A stretch of 46,663 nucleotides of DNA from Gammaproteobacteria bacterium (GTDB taxonomy: Bacteria; Pseudomonadota; Gammaproteobacteria; GRL18): NCBI GenBank assembly GCA_027012135.1, contig JALUZF010000303.1:1-46663 (forward strand), given 5' to 3'. Shown here piece after piece: positions 15,965 to 24,156 of this stretch. The notes beneath the pieces were generated by a model, which searched no databases, was not told the DNA's origin, and saw only the letters and a list, made by a program, of their open reading frames with translations. The position numbers were made by a program, and so were the translations under genes. Each line of letters begins with the position of its first letter. Positions within the stretch are counted from its first letter, which is position 1.

Positions 15965-16865
15965 TTCGGCCAGTAAAGTACAATACAGCAGGATCCTGCC
16001 GGGATATACAAACCGGCGTCCTGCTGATCAAGCAGAAGGTTTAAGACGTATGACACAGGGGCGACCTGTCAGAGTAATTGCAGTCAGCAGCGGTAAGGGC
16101 GGGGTAGGCAAGACCAATGTCTCTGTCAATCTTGCTATGGCCTTACAGGCCTCGGGGAAAAAAGTGATGATCCTCGATGCTGATCTGGGTCTGGCCAATA
16201 TTGATGTATTGCTGGGCCTGCATCCGAAACTGAATATCTCCCATGTATTAACCGGGGATTATGACCTGTCAGAAATTATTGTGGAGGCCCCCGGCGGAGT
16301 AAAAATCATTCCGGCGGCTTCTGGTGTCAGCAGTATGGCTTCTCTAAGTGATGGTGAAAATGCCGGTATTATTAATGCCTTCAGTGAGCTGGAAAATGAA
16401 CTGGATGTATTAATTATTGATACGGCTGCAGGTATTGACCGAAGTGTGGTCAGTTTTTGTAGAGCCTCGCAGGAAGTCATTGTCGTAGTATGTGATGAAC
16501 CCTCTTCCATTACGGATGCTTATGCGTTAATTAAAGTTTTAAATAAAGAACAGGGTATTAACCGGTTTCGTATTCTGCCGAATATGGCCCATGATATGAA
16601 AGAAGGGCGTGAGTTATTTAATAAAATACTCAAGGTGACGGATCGGTTTCTGGATGTCTCGCTGGATTTTCTGGGTGCTGTACCCTTTGATATTTACTTA
16701 AGAAAATCCGTTAAAAAACAGACTGCCGTGACGCTGGCCTATCCGAGGAGCCCTTCGGCCCAGGCCTTTAATATGGCAGCTGAAAAAATTAATAAATGGC
16801 CTCTGCCCAAAAGAGCAGGGGGACACCTGGAGTTTTTTGTTGAACGTCTGATTGCTTCAAATTAA
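15951..16865 (+). CDS. flhG: Flagellar number regulator FlhG (FleN, MinD-like ATPase)
   Basis: MinD/ParA-family ATPase that limits flagellar number with FlhF. The ATG at 15951 is preferred to an upstream in-frame ATG at 15912 because GGAGGT lies 7 nt before it; this gives 304 aa. The DQAEGLR motif (residues 26-32) corresponds to the FlhF-activating helix of FlhG. Deviant Walker A GKGGVGKTN follows, then ILDADLGLANIDVLLGL and LIIDTAAGIDRSV. It is the usual partner of flhF upstream and fliA downstream. Confidence 0.96.
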   Translation: MHLANSASKVQYSRILPGYTNRRPADQAEGLRRMTQGRPVRVIAVSSGKGGVGKTNVSVNLAMALQASGKKVMILDADLGLANIDVLLGLHPKLNISHVLTGDYDLSEIIVEAPGGVKIIPAASGVSSMASLSDGENAGIINAFSELENELDVLIIDTAAGIDRSVVSFCRASQEVIVVVCDEPSSITDAYALIKVLNKEQGINRFRILPNMAHDMKEGRELFNKILKVTDRFLDVSLDFLGAVPFDIYLRKSVKKQTAVTLAYPRSPSAQAFNMAAEKINKWPLPKRAGGHLEFFVERLIASN

Positions 16866-16919
16866 AACAGTTTAACTAAAATAACAGGCTGAAATTGATA
16901 AAGTCATGGGGACGCGGTG

Positions 16920-17636
16920 ATGAGCCTGACAATGAAAAAAGCGGAAATATATAATCAGTATCAGCAGCAGGACACGGTTGATAAGCATGCGGCCCTGGTC
17001 AAGCGAATTGCCTGGCATCTAAAAAGCCGTCTGCCGGCCAATGTGCTGCTTGATGATCTGATCCAGGCGGGTATGATAGGCCTGCTGGAAGCGGCTAAAA
17101 ATTATGATGCAGCCCAGGGGGCCAGTTTTGAAACCTATGCCAGTATCCGGATCCGTGGTGCCATGCTGGATGAAATCAGAAAAAATGACTGGGCACCCCG
17201 ATCGGTTCATCGCAACAGCCGAAAAGTTGCGGAAGTCGTTCGGCAGATAGAAAATGAAAAAGGCCGTGATGCCCGTGACAGTGAAATTGCTGAAGCTCTG
17301 GAAATGGATCTGGATGAGTACAATAAAGTACTGCAGGATGCCAGCGGTCAGAAAATACTCAGTTTTGAGGAAATCGGCATAGGCGATGAGTCTATACTGG
17401 ATAATATTCCTAATCCCCAGACGGGCATACTGGATGGCCTGCAAAAAGAAGACCTTAAAGCGCATGTCGCTAATGCTATTGCCAGTCTGCCGGAACGGGA
17501 GCGCATGGTAATGGCCTTATATTATTCTGAAGAGCTGAACCTCAGAGAAATCGGAGCCGTTATCGGGGTCAGTGAATCCCGGGTCAGTCAGATACACTCC
17601 CAGGCCATTATCCGGCTTCAGGCCCGCCTGTTATAA
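16920..17636 (+). CDS. fliA: Flagellar sigma factor FliA (sigma-28)
   Basis: Sigma-28 factor for late flagellar and chemotaxis genes, about 238 aa. Region 2 contains IAWHLKSRLP, DDLIQAGMIGLLEAAKNYD and FETYASIRIRGAMLDEIR; region 4 contains LPERERMVMALYYSEELNLREIG and the canonical SESRVSQIHSQAI. An in-frame GTG precedes the ATG by one codon, and another ATG lies at 16932; the ATG at 16920 is a reasonable choice. It sits in the standard flhF-flhG-fliA-cheY order, so it is the housekeeping flagellar copy. A paralogue lies at 4087. Confidence 0.96.
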   Translation: MSLTMKKAEIYNQYQQQDTVDKHAALVKRIAWHLKSRLPANVLLDDLIQAGMIGLLEAAKNYDAAQGASFETYASIRIRGAMLDEIRKNDWAPRSVHRNSRKVAEVVRQIENEKGRDARDSEIAEALEMDLDEYNKVLQDASGQKILSFEEIGIGDESILDNIPNPQTGILDGLQKEDLKAHVANAIASLPERERMVMALYYSEELNLREIGAVIGVSESRVSQIHSQAIIRLQARLL

Positions 17637-17998
17637 TATTATTCCTGCCTGTCGCTGCGTATAAAATAGTGCGTAACTTCCTCTGCTGTTCTCCTGTATT
17701 AGCACTGTACTTTCTGTTTTTTTAAATAAATTCCTGAATATTTCAAATAATAGGCTTTTTTACTGGTAAAAAGTGAATTTATTGCCTAAAAATACATTGA
17801 TACTTTAAGAAAGTCGTCTTATTTAATTAATATTAAATCGCAAACTTAAATTTACTGGAGTTTTTTTGGCTGTGGCCGATAAGTTATAGTAAGAAAAAAA
17901 CCAAATATTGAACGGCTATCAGTATTAAAGAATAATTTAGGCTAGAATTATACTCAAATTAATCCTGAATTATTTTATGTTATTACCTGGAGGTTGAC
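17637..17998. other. AT-rich gap between fliA and cheY
   Basis: 362 nt with no credible ORF. It contains the sigma-28 promoter motif annotated at 17856-17882. There is also a perfect short inverted repeat, TTTTTAC (17757-17763) and GTAAAAA (17766-17772), inside a weaker outer AGGC/GCCT pairing, which is not followed by a T tract and so is not a classic terminator. Nothing else is recognised. Confidence 0.55.
17856..17882 (+). promoter_or_regulatory. Sigma-28 promoter upstream of cheY
   Basis: TGGAGTTT (17856-17863, 6/8 to TAAAGTTT), exactly 11 nt, then a perfect GCCGATAA -10 box (17875-17882). It is about 117 nt upstream of the cheY start codon, on the correct strand, in an otherwise empty gap. 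It implies that the cheY-cheZ-cheA-mot genes can be transcribed by FliA. Confidence 0.72.
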
Positions 17999-18382
17999 TT
18001 GAACAAAGACATGAAAATCCTGATTGTAGATGATTTTTCAACAATGCGACGCATTATTAAAAATCTGCTGAGAGATCTTGGATTTACCAATACAGTAGAA
18101 GCGGATGACGGTAATACAGCCGTTCCAATACTGAACGCGGGTGGAATAGATTTTCTGGTGACAGACTGGAATATGCCGGGTATGACAGGTATTGAGTTAT
18201 TAAAGTATGTCAGAGCGGATGACAAGTTGTCCAATATGCCCGTGTTAATGGTAACTGCAGAACAGAAAAGAGAACAGATTATTGAAGCTGCTCAGGCCGG
18301 TGTAAACGGCTATATTGTTAAACCTTTTACAGCCGCTACCCTGAAAGAAAAAATTGATAAAATTTTTGAACGCATTGATTAG
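17999..18382 (+). CDS. cheY: Chemotaxis response regulator CheY
   Basis: 127-aa single-domain receiver that binds FliM when phosphorylated. Acidic pocket D11-D12, phosphoacceptor D56 (VTDWNMPG), a switch threonine in LMVTAEQ and the lysine of VKPF are all present. The start is TTG at 17999 because GGAGG (17989-17993) is correctly spaced from it; the ATG four codons on would be too far from that site. A strong terminator follows directly, so cheY may be made in excess over cheZ and cheA. Confidence 0.97.
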   Translation: MNKDMKILIVDDFSTMRRIIKNLLRDLGFTNTVEADDGNTAVPILNAGGIDFLVTDWNMPGMTGIELLKYVRADDKLSNMPVLMVTAEQKREQIIEAAQAGVNGYIVKPFTAATLKEKIDKIFERID

Positions 18383-18389
18383 TTAAATT

Positions 18390-18426
18390 AAATTATTGTG
18401 TGCTCCGCTGCGCACAATAATTTTTT
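18390..18426 (+). terminator. Rho-independent terminator after cheY
   Basis: A 14-bp stem (AAATTATTGTGTGC at 18390-18403 with GCGCACAATAATTT at 18410-18423; one G-U pair) with a 6-nt loop is followed by a run of T residues to 18426. It starts 7 nt after the cheY stop codon. It should partly or fully separate cheY expression from cheZ-cheA downstream. Confidence 0.85.
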
Positions 18427-18624
18427 AATAACATGTTTCTTAAGTCAGGGGTTCAGAATGGCGTTCCAGAAAAAGCATTGCTGAATCTGTACCTGAATAA
18501 GTACTCCTGAAACAATTTTCAAAAAGTTGTTTTCTTAAAATATGTCCCTGAAAACTAATGTTTTCTAATATTGTTTTCTAATAATGTTCTCTATTAATAC
18601 TGAGTTACAAGGATAAAATCTTTT

Positions 18625-19380
18625 ATGGTTGATGATGTTGTAATTGATGAAGCGTTTATAAAACGCGCTAAAGATCTTGTTGCCAGTGCTGAAGCCGGTA
18701 ATGATGAAGAAGTAAAAAATATTCTTGATGAATTAGCCACCATGAAGGAAACCAGCCTGTTTCAGGAACTGGGTAAACTGACCCGGGAAATTCATGATAC
18801 CTTCAACGACTTTCGTTCCGACTCCCGAATTAATGAACTGGCAGAAAGTGATATACCCGATGCCAGGGAAAGACTCCATTATGTTATCAATATGACCCAG
18901 CAGGCAGCTGATACTACTATGACCCAGGTAGAAAACGCGATCCCCCTGTGTGAAAACATTACCAGGGGAAGCGCGGAGTTACTGGAGGACTGGGATCGTT
19001 TTACCCAGCGTAAAATGGAAGTAGAAGAATTCCGCCAATTAAGTAAAACTCTTAAAGATTTTCTCCAATCTGCCAATAATGATAGTAAGAGTCTAATGAC
19101 CAATCTCAATGAGGTGCTTATGGCTCAGAGTTACCAGGATATTACCGGGCAGATCATCTATAAAGTGATCAACCTGGTGGAAGATGTTGAAACCAGCCTG
19201 GTTAATCTGATTAAGCTGTCCAGTAAACATCTGGGTGTAGAAGCTGCCACGGGTCAGGAGACTAAAAAGAAAGATAAGAAAAGCCTGGATGGTCCGGTGG
19301 TGCCCGGAGTGGCCGATGAAAAGGAAACCCTGTCAGGCCAGGATGAAGTTGATGATTTACTGTCCAGTCTGGGCTTTTAA
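18625..19380 (+). CDS. cheZ: CheY-P phosphatase CheZ
   Basis: 251-aa phosphatase for CheY-P. The central long helices contain the catalytic region (AQSYQDITGQIIYKVINLVEDVE, about 170-192). A charged, flexible linker follows, and the protein ends in a CheY-binding tail, LSGQDEVDDLLSSLGF (236-251), similar in pattern to the FliM docking peptide. The 242-nt gap before it contains the cheY terminator and near-tandem copies of TGTTTTCTAATA around 18560-18585; its own promoter was not identified. cheA follows 34 nt later. Confidence 0.95.
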   Translation: MVDDVVIDEAFIKRAKDLVASAEAGNDEEVKNILDELATMKETSLFQELGKLTREIHDTFNDFRSDSRINELAESDIPDARERLHYVINMTQQAADTTMTQVENAIPLCENITRGSAELLEDWDRFTQRKMEVEEFRQLSKTLKDFLQSANNDSKSLMTNLNEVLMAQSYQDITGQIIYKVINLVEDVETSLVNLIKLSSKHLGVEAATGQETKKKDKKSLDGPVVPGVADEKETLSGQDEVDDLLSSLGF

Positions 19381-19414
19381 AAAAGGCTTTAAAAAAAAGT
19401 TGAGGAAATAGTTT

Positions 19415-21580
19415 ATGTCATTTGATGCTGATGATGAAATTCTGCAGGATTTTTTAATAGAAGCAGGGGAGATAATTGAGACGCTGAACGAAGAGCTGGT
19501 AGAGCTTGAGCAGCGCCCCAATGATGCTGATCTTCTCAATTCTGTCTTTCGCAGTTTTCATACCATCAAGGGTGGTGCCGGGTTTCTGTCACTGATACCT
19601 CTGGTGGAATTATGTCATCGGGCAGAAGATGTTTTTAACCTGCTTAGAAATGGTGAATTACAGGTTAATTCGGCTATTATGGATGTTATGCTGCCGGTTC
19701 TGGACTCGCTTAATGAAATGTTTGACAGTTTAAGAAACGGGGCTAAACCTGAAGATGCCGATCCGGCTTTGCTGGCGGCACTGGATAATATCCTTAGTGG
19801 TGATATAGGTAGCGCGGATGCAGAACCAGAAGCGCCAGCTTCAGAACCGGCTGTTGAAAATGCCGCTGAAGACGATATTGCCGATGAAGAATTTGAGCAG
19901 TTACTGGATAATATGGATGGCGTTGAAGGCTCTACATCCGCTGCTGCTGACGATGATCTGCCAGGGCAGGGTGATGAAAAAACTGGTGCGGCTAAAGATG
20001 ATGAAATTACTGAAGAAGAATTTGAAAAACTGTTAGATCAGTTGCATGGCAAAGGTAAATTCAATGCTAATGTCAGCGCTGCTGATGCATCGGACATTGC
20101 GGCTTCTGCATCCAGTAATAGTAAAGCGGCTGATGATGAAATTACCGATGAAGAATTTGATAAATTACTGGACGAACTGCACGGTCCGGGTAAATTTGAC
20201 AGCAGTATAGCTAAAAAAACATCTTCTGCTGAAAGCAGTTCTGATAATAAAGCAGCAGATGCCTCTGAACCAGCCGCCAAACCCGAACCCGCAGCAGAAT
20301 CAAAACCTGAGCCAGTTTCTGCTGCGCCGGAACCGGCTGCCGCAAAACCGGCATCCAGACCCTCTGCAAAAAAAGCACCTCCAAAAAAAGACAGCGGCGG
20401 CCCGTCTCCGGTTCCTGCTGAAGCAACGGTACGGGTGGATACCAAACGCCTGGATGATATTATGAATATGGTTGGTGAACTGGTACTGGTGCGTAACCGT
20501 CTGGTGACTCTGGAACAGTCTCTGGGTAACGAAGAAATGTCCAAGGCGGTAGGTAGTCTGGATGTGGTGACTGCTGACCTGCAGATGTCGGTTATGAAAA
20601 CCCGCATGCAGCCCATTAAAAAGGTTTTCGGTCGTTTCCCCCGGGTTGTTCGGGATCTGTCCCGCACCATGAAAAAAGAAGTCAAACTGGAACTTATTGG
20701 TGAAGATACCGATCTGGATAAAAACCTGGTGGAAGCGCTGGCGGATCCGCTGGTGCATCTGGTCAGAAACTCGGTAGACCATGGCGTTGAAATGCCTGAT
20801 GTCCGTGAACAGGCCGGCAAGCCTCGTCAGGGTACTGTGATCCTTGCGGCAGAGCAGGAAGGTGATCATATTATGCTGTCTATTGAAGATGACGGGGCCG
20901 GTATGGATGCTGAACTATTACGTCGAAAAGTCGTTGAAAAAGGCCTTATGGACGAAGAAGCCGCTAACCGTCTGGACGATAAGGAATGTTATGCATTAAT
21001 ATTTATGCCAGGTTTTTCCACCAAGGACGAAATCTCAGATATTTCCGGCCGTGGTGTGGGTATGGACGTGGTCAAAACCCGTATAGCCCAGTTAAACGGT
21101 GGTATTGAAATTGATTCTGAACTGGGTAAAGGTACCAGGATTGCAATTAAAGTACCGCTGACCCTGGCTATTATGCCGACCCTGATGGTTAAATTAAAAG
21201 ACCAGGCCTTCGCACTGCCGCTAGTGAGTGTCAATGAAATTTTCCACCTGGATCTGACTAAAACGAATATGGTGGATGGTCAGCTGGTCATTATGGTTCG
21301 TGACAAACCCCTGCCTCTGTTTTATCTTACCCGTTGGCTGGTTAACGGCTGTGAATACGATGAACTGCCGGAAGAAGGGCATGTGGTTGTGGTACATGTC
21401 GGCACCAGGAAAGTAGGCTTTGTGGTTAATCATCTGATTGGTCAGGAAGAAGTGGTTATTAAACCTCTGGGCTCCTTATTACAGGGTACTGATGGTCTGG
21501 CAGGTGCAACCATTACCGGTGACGGCAAGATTGCTCTGATCCTGGATGTTCCAACCTTAATGACTTCACGGGTACACTAA
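19415..21580 (+). CDS. cheA: Chemotaxis histidine kinase CheA
   Basis: 721-aa kinase. HPt domain with phosphorylated H49 (FRSFHTIKGGAGF); dimerisation helices from about 340 (DTKRLDDIMNMVGELVLVRNRL); ATPase N box near 445-458 (LVHLVRNSVDHG), G1 EDDGAGMD near 491 and G2 GRGVGMDVV; C-terminal CheW-like domain from about 575. The 230-residue region between HPt and dimerisation domain lacks a recognisable folded P2 domain. Instead it is low-complexity and carries three copies of a motif, DDEITxEEFxxLLDxLHG (153-169, 195-212, 240-257). motC follows after 4 nt; cheB, expected here, is absent. Confidence 0.97.
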   Translation: MSFDADDEILQDFLIEAGEIIETLNEELVELEQRPNDADLLNSVFRSFHTIKGGAGFLSLIPLVELCHRAEDVFNLLRNGELQVNSAIMDVMLPVLDSLNEMFDSLRNGAKPEDADPALLAALDNILSGDIGSADAEPEAPASEPAVENAAEDDIADEEFEQLLDNMDGVEGSTSAAADDDLPGQGDEKTGAAKDDEITEEEFEKLLDQLHGKGKFNANVSAADASDIAASASSNSKAADDEITDEEFDKLLDELHGPGKFDSSIAKKTSSAESSSDNKAADASEPAAKPEPAAESKPEPVSAAPEPAAAKPASRPSAKKAPPKKDSGGPSPVPAEATVRVDTKRLDDIMNMVGELVLVRNRLVTLEQSLGNEEMSKAVGSLDVVTADLQMSVMKTRMQPIKKVFGRFPRVVRDLSRTMKKEVKLELIGEDTDLDKNLVEALADPLVHLVRNSVDHGVEMPDVREQAGKPRQGTVILAAEQEGDHIMLSIEDDGAGMDAELLRRKVVEKGLMDEEAANRLDDKECYALIFMPGFSTKDEISDISGRGVGMDVVKTRIAQLNGGIEIDSELGKGTRIAIKVPLTLAIMPTLMVKLKDQAFALPLVSVNEIFHLDLTKTNMVDGQLVIMVRDKPLPLFYLTRWLVNGCEYDELPEEGHVVVVHVGTRKVGFVVNHLIGQEEVVIKPLGSLLQGTDGLAGATITGDGKIALILDVPTLMTSRVH

Positions 21581-21584
21581 ACCC

Positions 21585-22364
21585 ATGATTGACATCCTCA
21601 GTATAACCGGCCTGATCCTGGGTGTTGGAGCCATTATATTAGGCCAGTTTCTGGACGGGGGGCACCTTTCCACACTGGTAAATGGTCCGGCAGCCCTGAT
21701 TGTTCTCGGTGGTACTTTTGGTGCTGTGATGCTGCAGTCGCCGGTTAATGTCTTTTTACGCGGCCTGCGTATTATTACCTGGGTGTTTGTTCCACCCCGT
21801 TTTCATACTGAAGAAACCATTGCCCGTATCGTAGACTGGAGCAATATAGCCCGCAAGGAAGGTCTGCTGGGTCTTGAAATTGTCGCTGAGGAAGAAGAAG
21901 ATCTGTTTGCCCGTAAAGGACTGGAGTTACTGGTGGACGGCAGTGAGCCGGAAGTCATGCGCTCGATTATGGAACTGGAAATTGATGCCAAGGAAAGTTT
22001 TGATACCCTGGCCAGTAAAATTTATGAAGCCATGGGTGGTTTTTCACCCACAATTGGTATTATCGGAGCCGTTATGGGGCTGATTCATGTAATGGGTAAT
22101 CTATCTGATCCCAGTAAACTGGGCAGCGGTATTGCGGTAGCCTTTGTGGCTACTATTTACGGTGTGGGTGCAGCCAATTTATTATTTATTCCTATTGCCA
22201 CCAAGCTTAAAACCCTGGTCAGTAATGAGGTCAGCTACCGGGAGATGATTGTTGAAGGCCTGGTATCCATTGCTGAAGGGGAAAATCCCCGTAATATCCA
22301 GAGAAAACTGGAAGGCTATCTGGATAAAACCAGAGAGGAACAGGAACCAGGAGAGCTTTTATAG
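21585..22364 (+). CDS. motC: Flagellar stator protein MotC (MotA family)
   Basis: 259-aa MotA/TolQ/ExbB-family stator subunit with four predicted membrane helices. Recognisable segments are ILGVGAIILGQFLDGGHLSTLVNGPAALIVLGGTFGAVMLQ at the N-terminus, the large cytoplasmic loop, and GGFSPTIGIIGAVMGLIHVMGNLSDPSKLGSGIAVAFVATIYGVGAANLLFIP near the C-terminus, with a proline-containing helix. It pairs with motD downstream (9-nt gap). In Pseudomonas the second stator MotCD is encoded at this same position. Confidence 0.95.
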   Translation: MIDILSITGLILGVGAIILGQFLDGGHLSTLVNGPAALIVLGGTFGAVMLQSPVNVFLRGLRIITWVFVPPRFHTEETIARIVDWSNIARKEGLLGLEIVAEEEEDLFARKGLELLVDGSEPEVMRSIMELEIDAKESFDTLASKIYEAMGGFSPTIGIIGAVMGLIHVMGNLSDPSKLGSGIAVAFVATIYGVGAANLLFIPIATKLKTLVSNEVSYREMIVEGLVSIAEGENPRNIQRKLEGYLDKTREEQEPGELL

Positions 22365-22373
22365 CGCATTATC

Positions 22374-23249
22374 ATGTCCAGACGCAGAAAAAAGCAGGAA
22401 GAACACGTTAACCTTGAGCGCTGGCTGGTGTCCTATGCCGATTTTATTACCCTGCTGTTTGCTTTTTTTGTGGTTATGTATGCTATTTCTTCCGTTAATG
22501 AAGGTAAGTACCGGGTTCTGTCGGATACCCTTAATGAGGTATTCAAGTCCCGTCCCACTTCACCGGTTCCCATAGACTTTGATAATGCCTTACAGAATAA
22601 AAAGGCTTCATCCAGTGAGCCTGATTATATTGAACTGCCCGTACCGGGACACGACAATAATTTGACGCCTCCGGATAATCCTGAACTGGATGCTCTTTCT
22701 GAACAGATCACGGAAGCGGTACAGCCCTTAATCGATGATGATTTAATTAAAATTAAAAAAAATGATTTCTGGCTGGAAATTGATATTAAATCCAGTATTC
22801 TGTTTAAAAGCGGTACTGCCACCTTATCCGAAGATGCGGAAGATATTCTGGCCAGTATTGCTGATCTGATAAAAGAATACCCCAATGATGTACAGGTAGA
22901 AGGTTTTACCGACAATGTCCCCATAAAAACGGCTAACTTCCCCTCCAACTGGGAGCTGTCCTCTGCCCGTGCCGCCAGTGTAGTACACCTGTTTGAAGAG
23001 GAAGGTGTTGATCCTAAGCGTATGCAGGCCATAGGCTATGGTGAATTCAAACCCATTGCCGATAATAATACCCCGGAAGGGCGAAATGCCAATCGACGGG
23101 TCAACCTGGTTATTCTTGGCAAGGGCGATCCCCGCCGAATCATGCAAAAACGTATTCAAAGCCTCAGAGATCAGCAGCAAAAAAATGCTGACACAGACAA
23201 AACCGGTACTACGAAAGACCCCTTCAACCCGGTCATTGAGCTCCAGTAA
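22374..23249 (+). CDS. motD: Flagellar stator protein MotD (MotB family)
   Basis: 291-aa stator subunit. One N-terminal membrane helix (SYADFITLLFAFFVVMYAI) carries the proton-accepting aspartate D23. The periplasmic OmpA-like peptidoglycan-binding domain (about 145-255) contains VEGFTDNVPIKTANFPSNWELSSARA and GYGEFKPIADNNTPEGRNANRRV. The C-terminal tail is basic and glutamine-rich. It is the second of the motCD pair; 112 nt separate it from parC. Confidence 0.95.
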   Translation: MSRRRKKQEEHVNLERWLVSYADFITLLFAFFVVMYAISSVNEGKYRVLSDTLNEVFKSRPTSPVPIDFDNALQNKKASSSEPDYIELPVPGHDNNLTPPDNPELDALSEQITEAVQPLIDDDLIKIKKNDFWLEIDIKSSILFKSGTATLSEDAEDILASIADLIKEYPNDVQVEGFTDNVPIKTANFPSNWELSSARAASVVHLFEEEGVDPKRMQAIGYGEFKPIADNNTPEGRNANRRVNLVILGKGDPRRIMQKRIQSLRDQQQKNADTDKTGTTKDPFNPVIELQ

Positions 23250-23361
23250 ATAAAGGCATACTTTCTTAACACTTAACATTAACTAACTGGCGTAATTTAT
23301 GCATACTTGAGTAAACAAGTATAAAGTAAGCAGATAGTAAGAACGAACAAGGTATGATTAC

Positions 23362-24156
23362 GTGAGAATTTGGGCTGTTGCAAATCAAAAAGGTGGTGTA
23401 GGAAAAACCACCACGGCCATATCACTGGCTGGCTGGCTGACCATGAAACAGAAAAGGGTACTGGTGGTGGATCTGGATCCTCATGGCTCTATGACCTCTT
23501 ATTTTGGTCTGGATCCGGACTCGCTGGATAAAAGTGTTTATAAGGTATTTCAGAAAGCAGCAGCCAGACAGGTGATGGACATCAATGAAGTTATCCAGCC
23601 GACCCGTTTTGACTACCTGTCCATTCTGCCTGCCTCTACGGCAATTGCTACACTGGATAAACAACTGGGCAGTAAAGAGGGCATGGGGCTGGTACTGGCC
23701 AGACAGCTATTAGGCCTGAAGGGACAGTTTGACTATATTTTTGTGGACTGTCCGCCCATGCTGGGGGTATTAATGATTAATGCCCTGGCTGCCTGTAATC
23801 AGCTGTTAATACCGGTTCAGACTGAGCACCTGGCCCTGAAAGGCCTGGATCGCATGCTCAACACCCTTAAAATGATTAACCGTGCCCGTAAGCATCCCCT
23901 GAATTACGCCATTATTCCAACTATGTTTGACCGGCGTACCCGTGCAGCCATTGAATGTCTGCGCATTATGCAGAAAAAATATGATCCCAAAGCTCTCAGG
24001 CGAACCATTATTCCAGTTGATACCAAATTCAGGGAAGCCTCAAGAGACGGTGTGCCTTTACCGATCTACAGTCCTCATGCCCGGGGTTCCGTAGCATACA
24101 ATTTATTACTGGATAATTTGCTCGCAGAAGCGGCGGCTGAATCAACCCATGAGTAA
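23362..24156 (+). CDS. parC: Chemotaxis-cluster ParA-like ATPase ParC
   Basis: 264-aa ParA/Soj-family ATPase. Walker A KGGVGKTT (residues 10-17), LVVDLDPHGSMTSYFG as the A' region, and FVDCPPMLGVLMINALAACNQLLIPVQTE as Walker B are intact. GTG start at 23362, directly before the RIWAVANQKGG strand. Located between motD and the CheW-domain gene, it corresponds to the ParC of Vibrio and Pseudomonas, which places chemotaxis arrays at the cell pole together with ParP. It is not the chromosome-partitioning ParA. It overlaps parP by 8 nt. Confidence 0.93.
   Translation: MRIWAVANQKGGVGKTTTAISLAGWLTMKQKRVLVVDLDPHGSMTSYFGLDPDSLDKSVYKVFQKAAARQVMDINEVIQPTRFDYLSILPASTAIATLDKQLGSKEGMGLVLARQLLGLKGQFDYIFVDCPPMLGVLMINALAACNQLLIPVQTEHLALKGLDRMLNTLKMINRARKHPLNYAIIPTMFDRRTRAAIECLRIMQKKYDPKALRRTIIPVDTKFREASRDGVPLPIYSPHARGSVAYNLLLDNLLAEAAAESTHE

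Noticed and set aside
20038-20820. 260-aa open frame on the minus strand opposite cheA
   Set aside because: It is rich in Ser and Thr as expected for the antisense of a biased coding sequence, and cheA is certain on the plus strand.
23058-23065. GCCGATAA sequence suggestive of a sigma-28 -10 box
   Set aside because: It lies within the motD coding sequence and has no TAAAGTTT-like box at the required 11-nt spacing.
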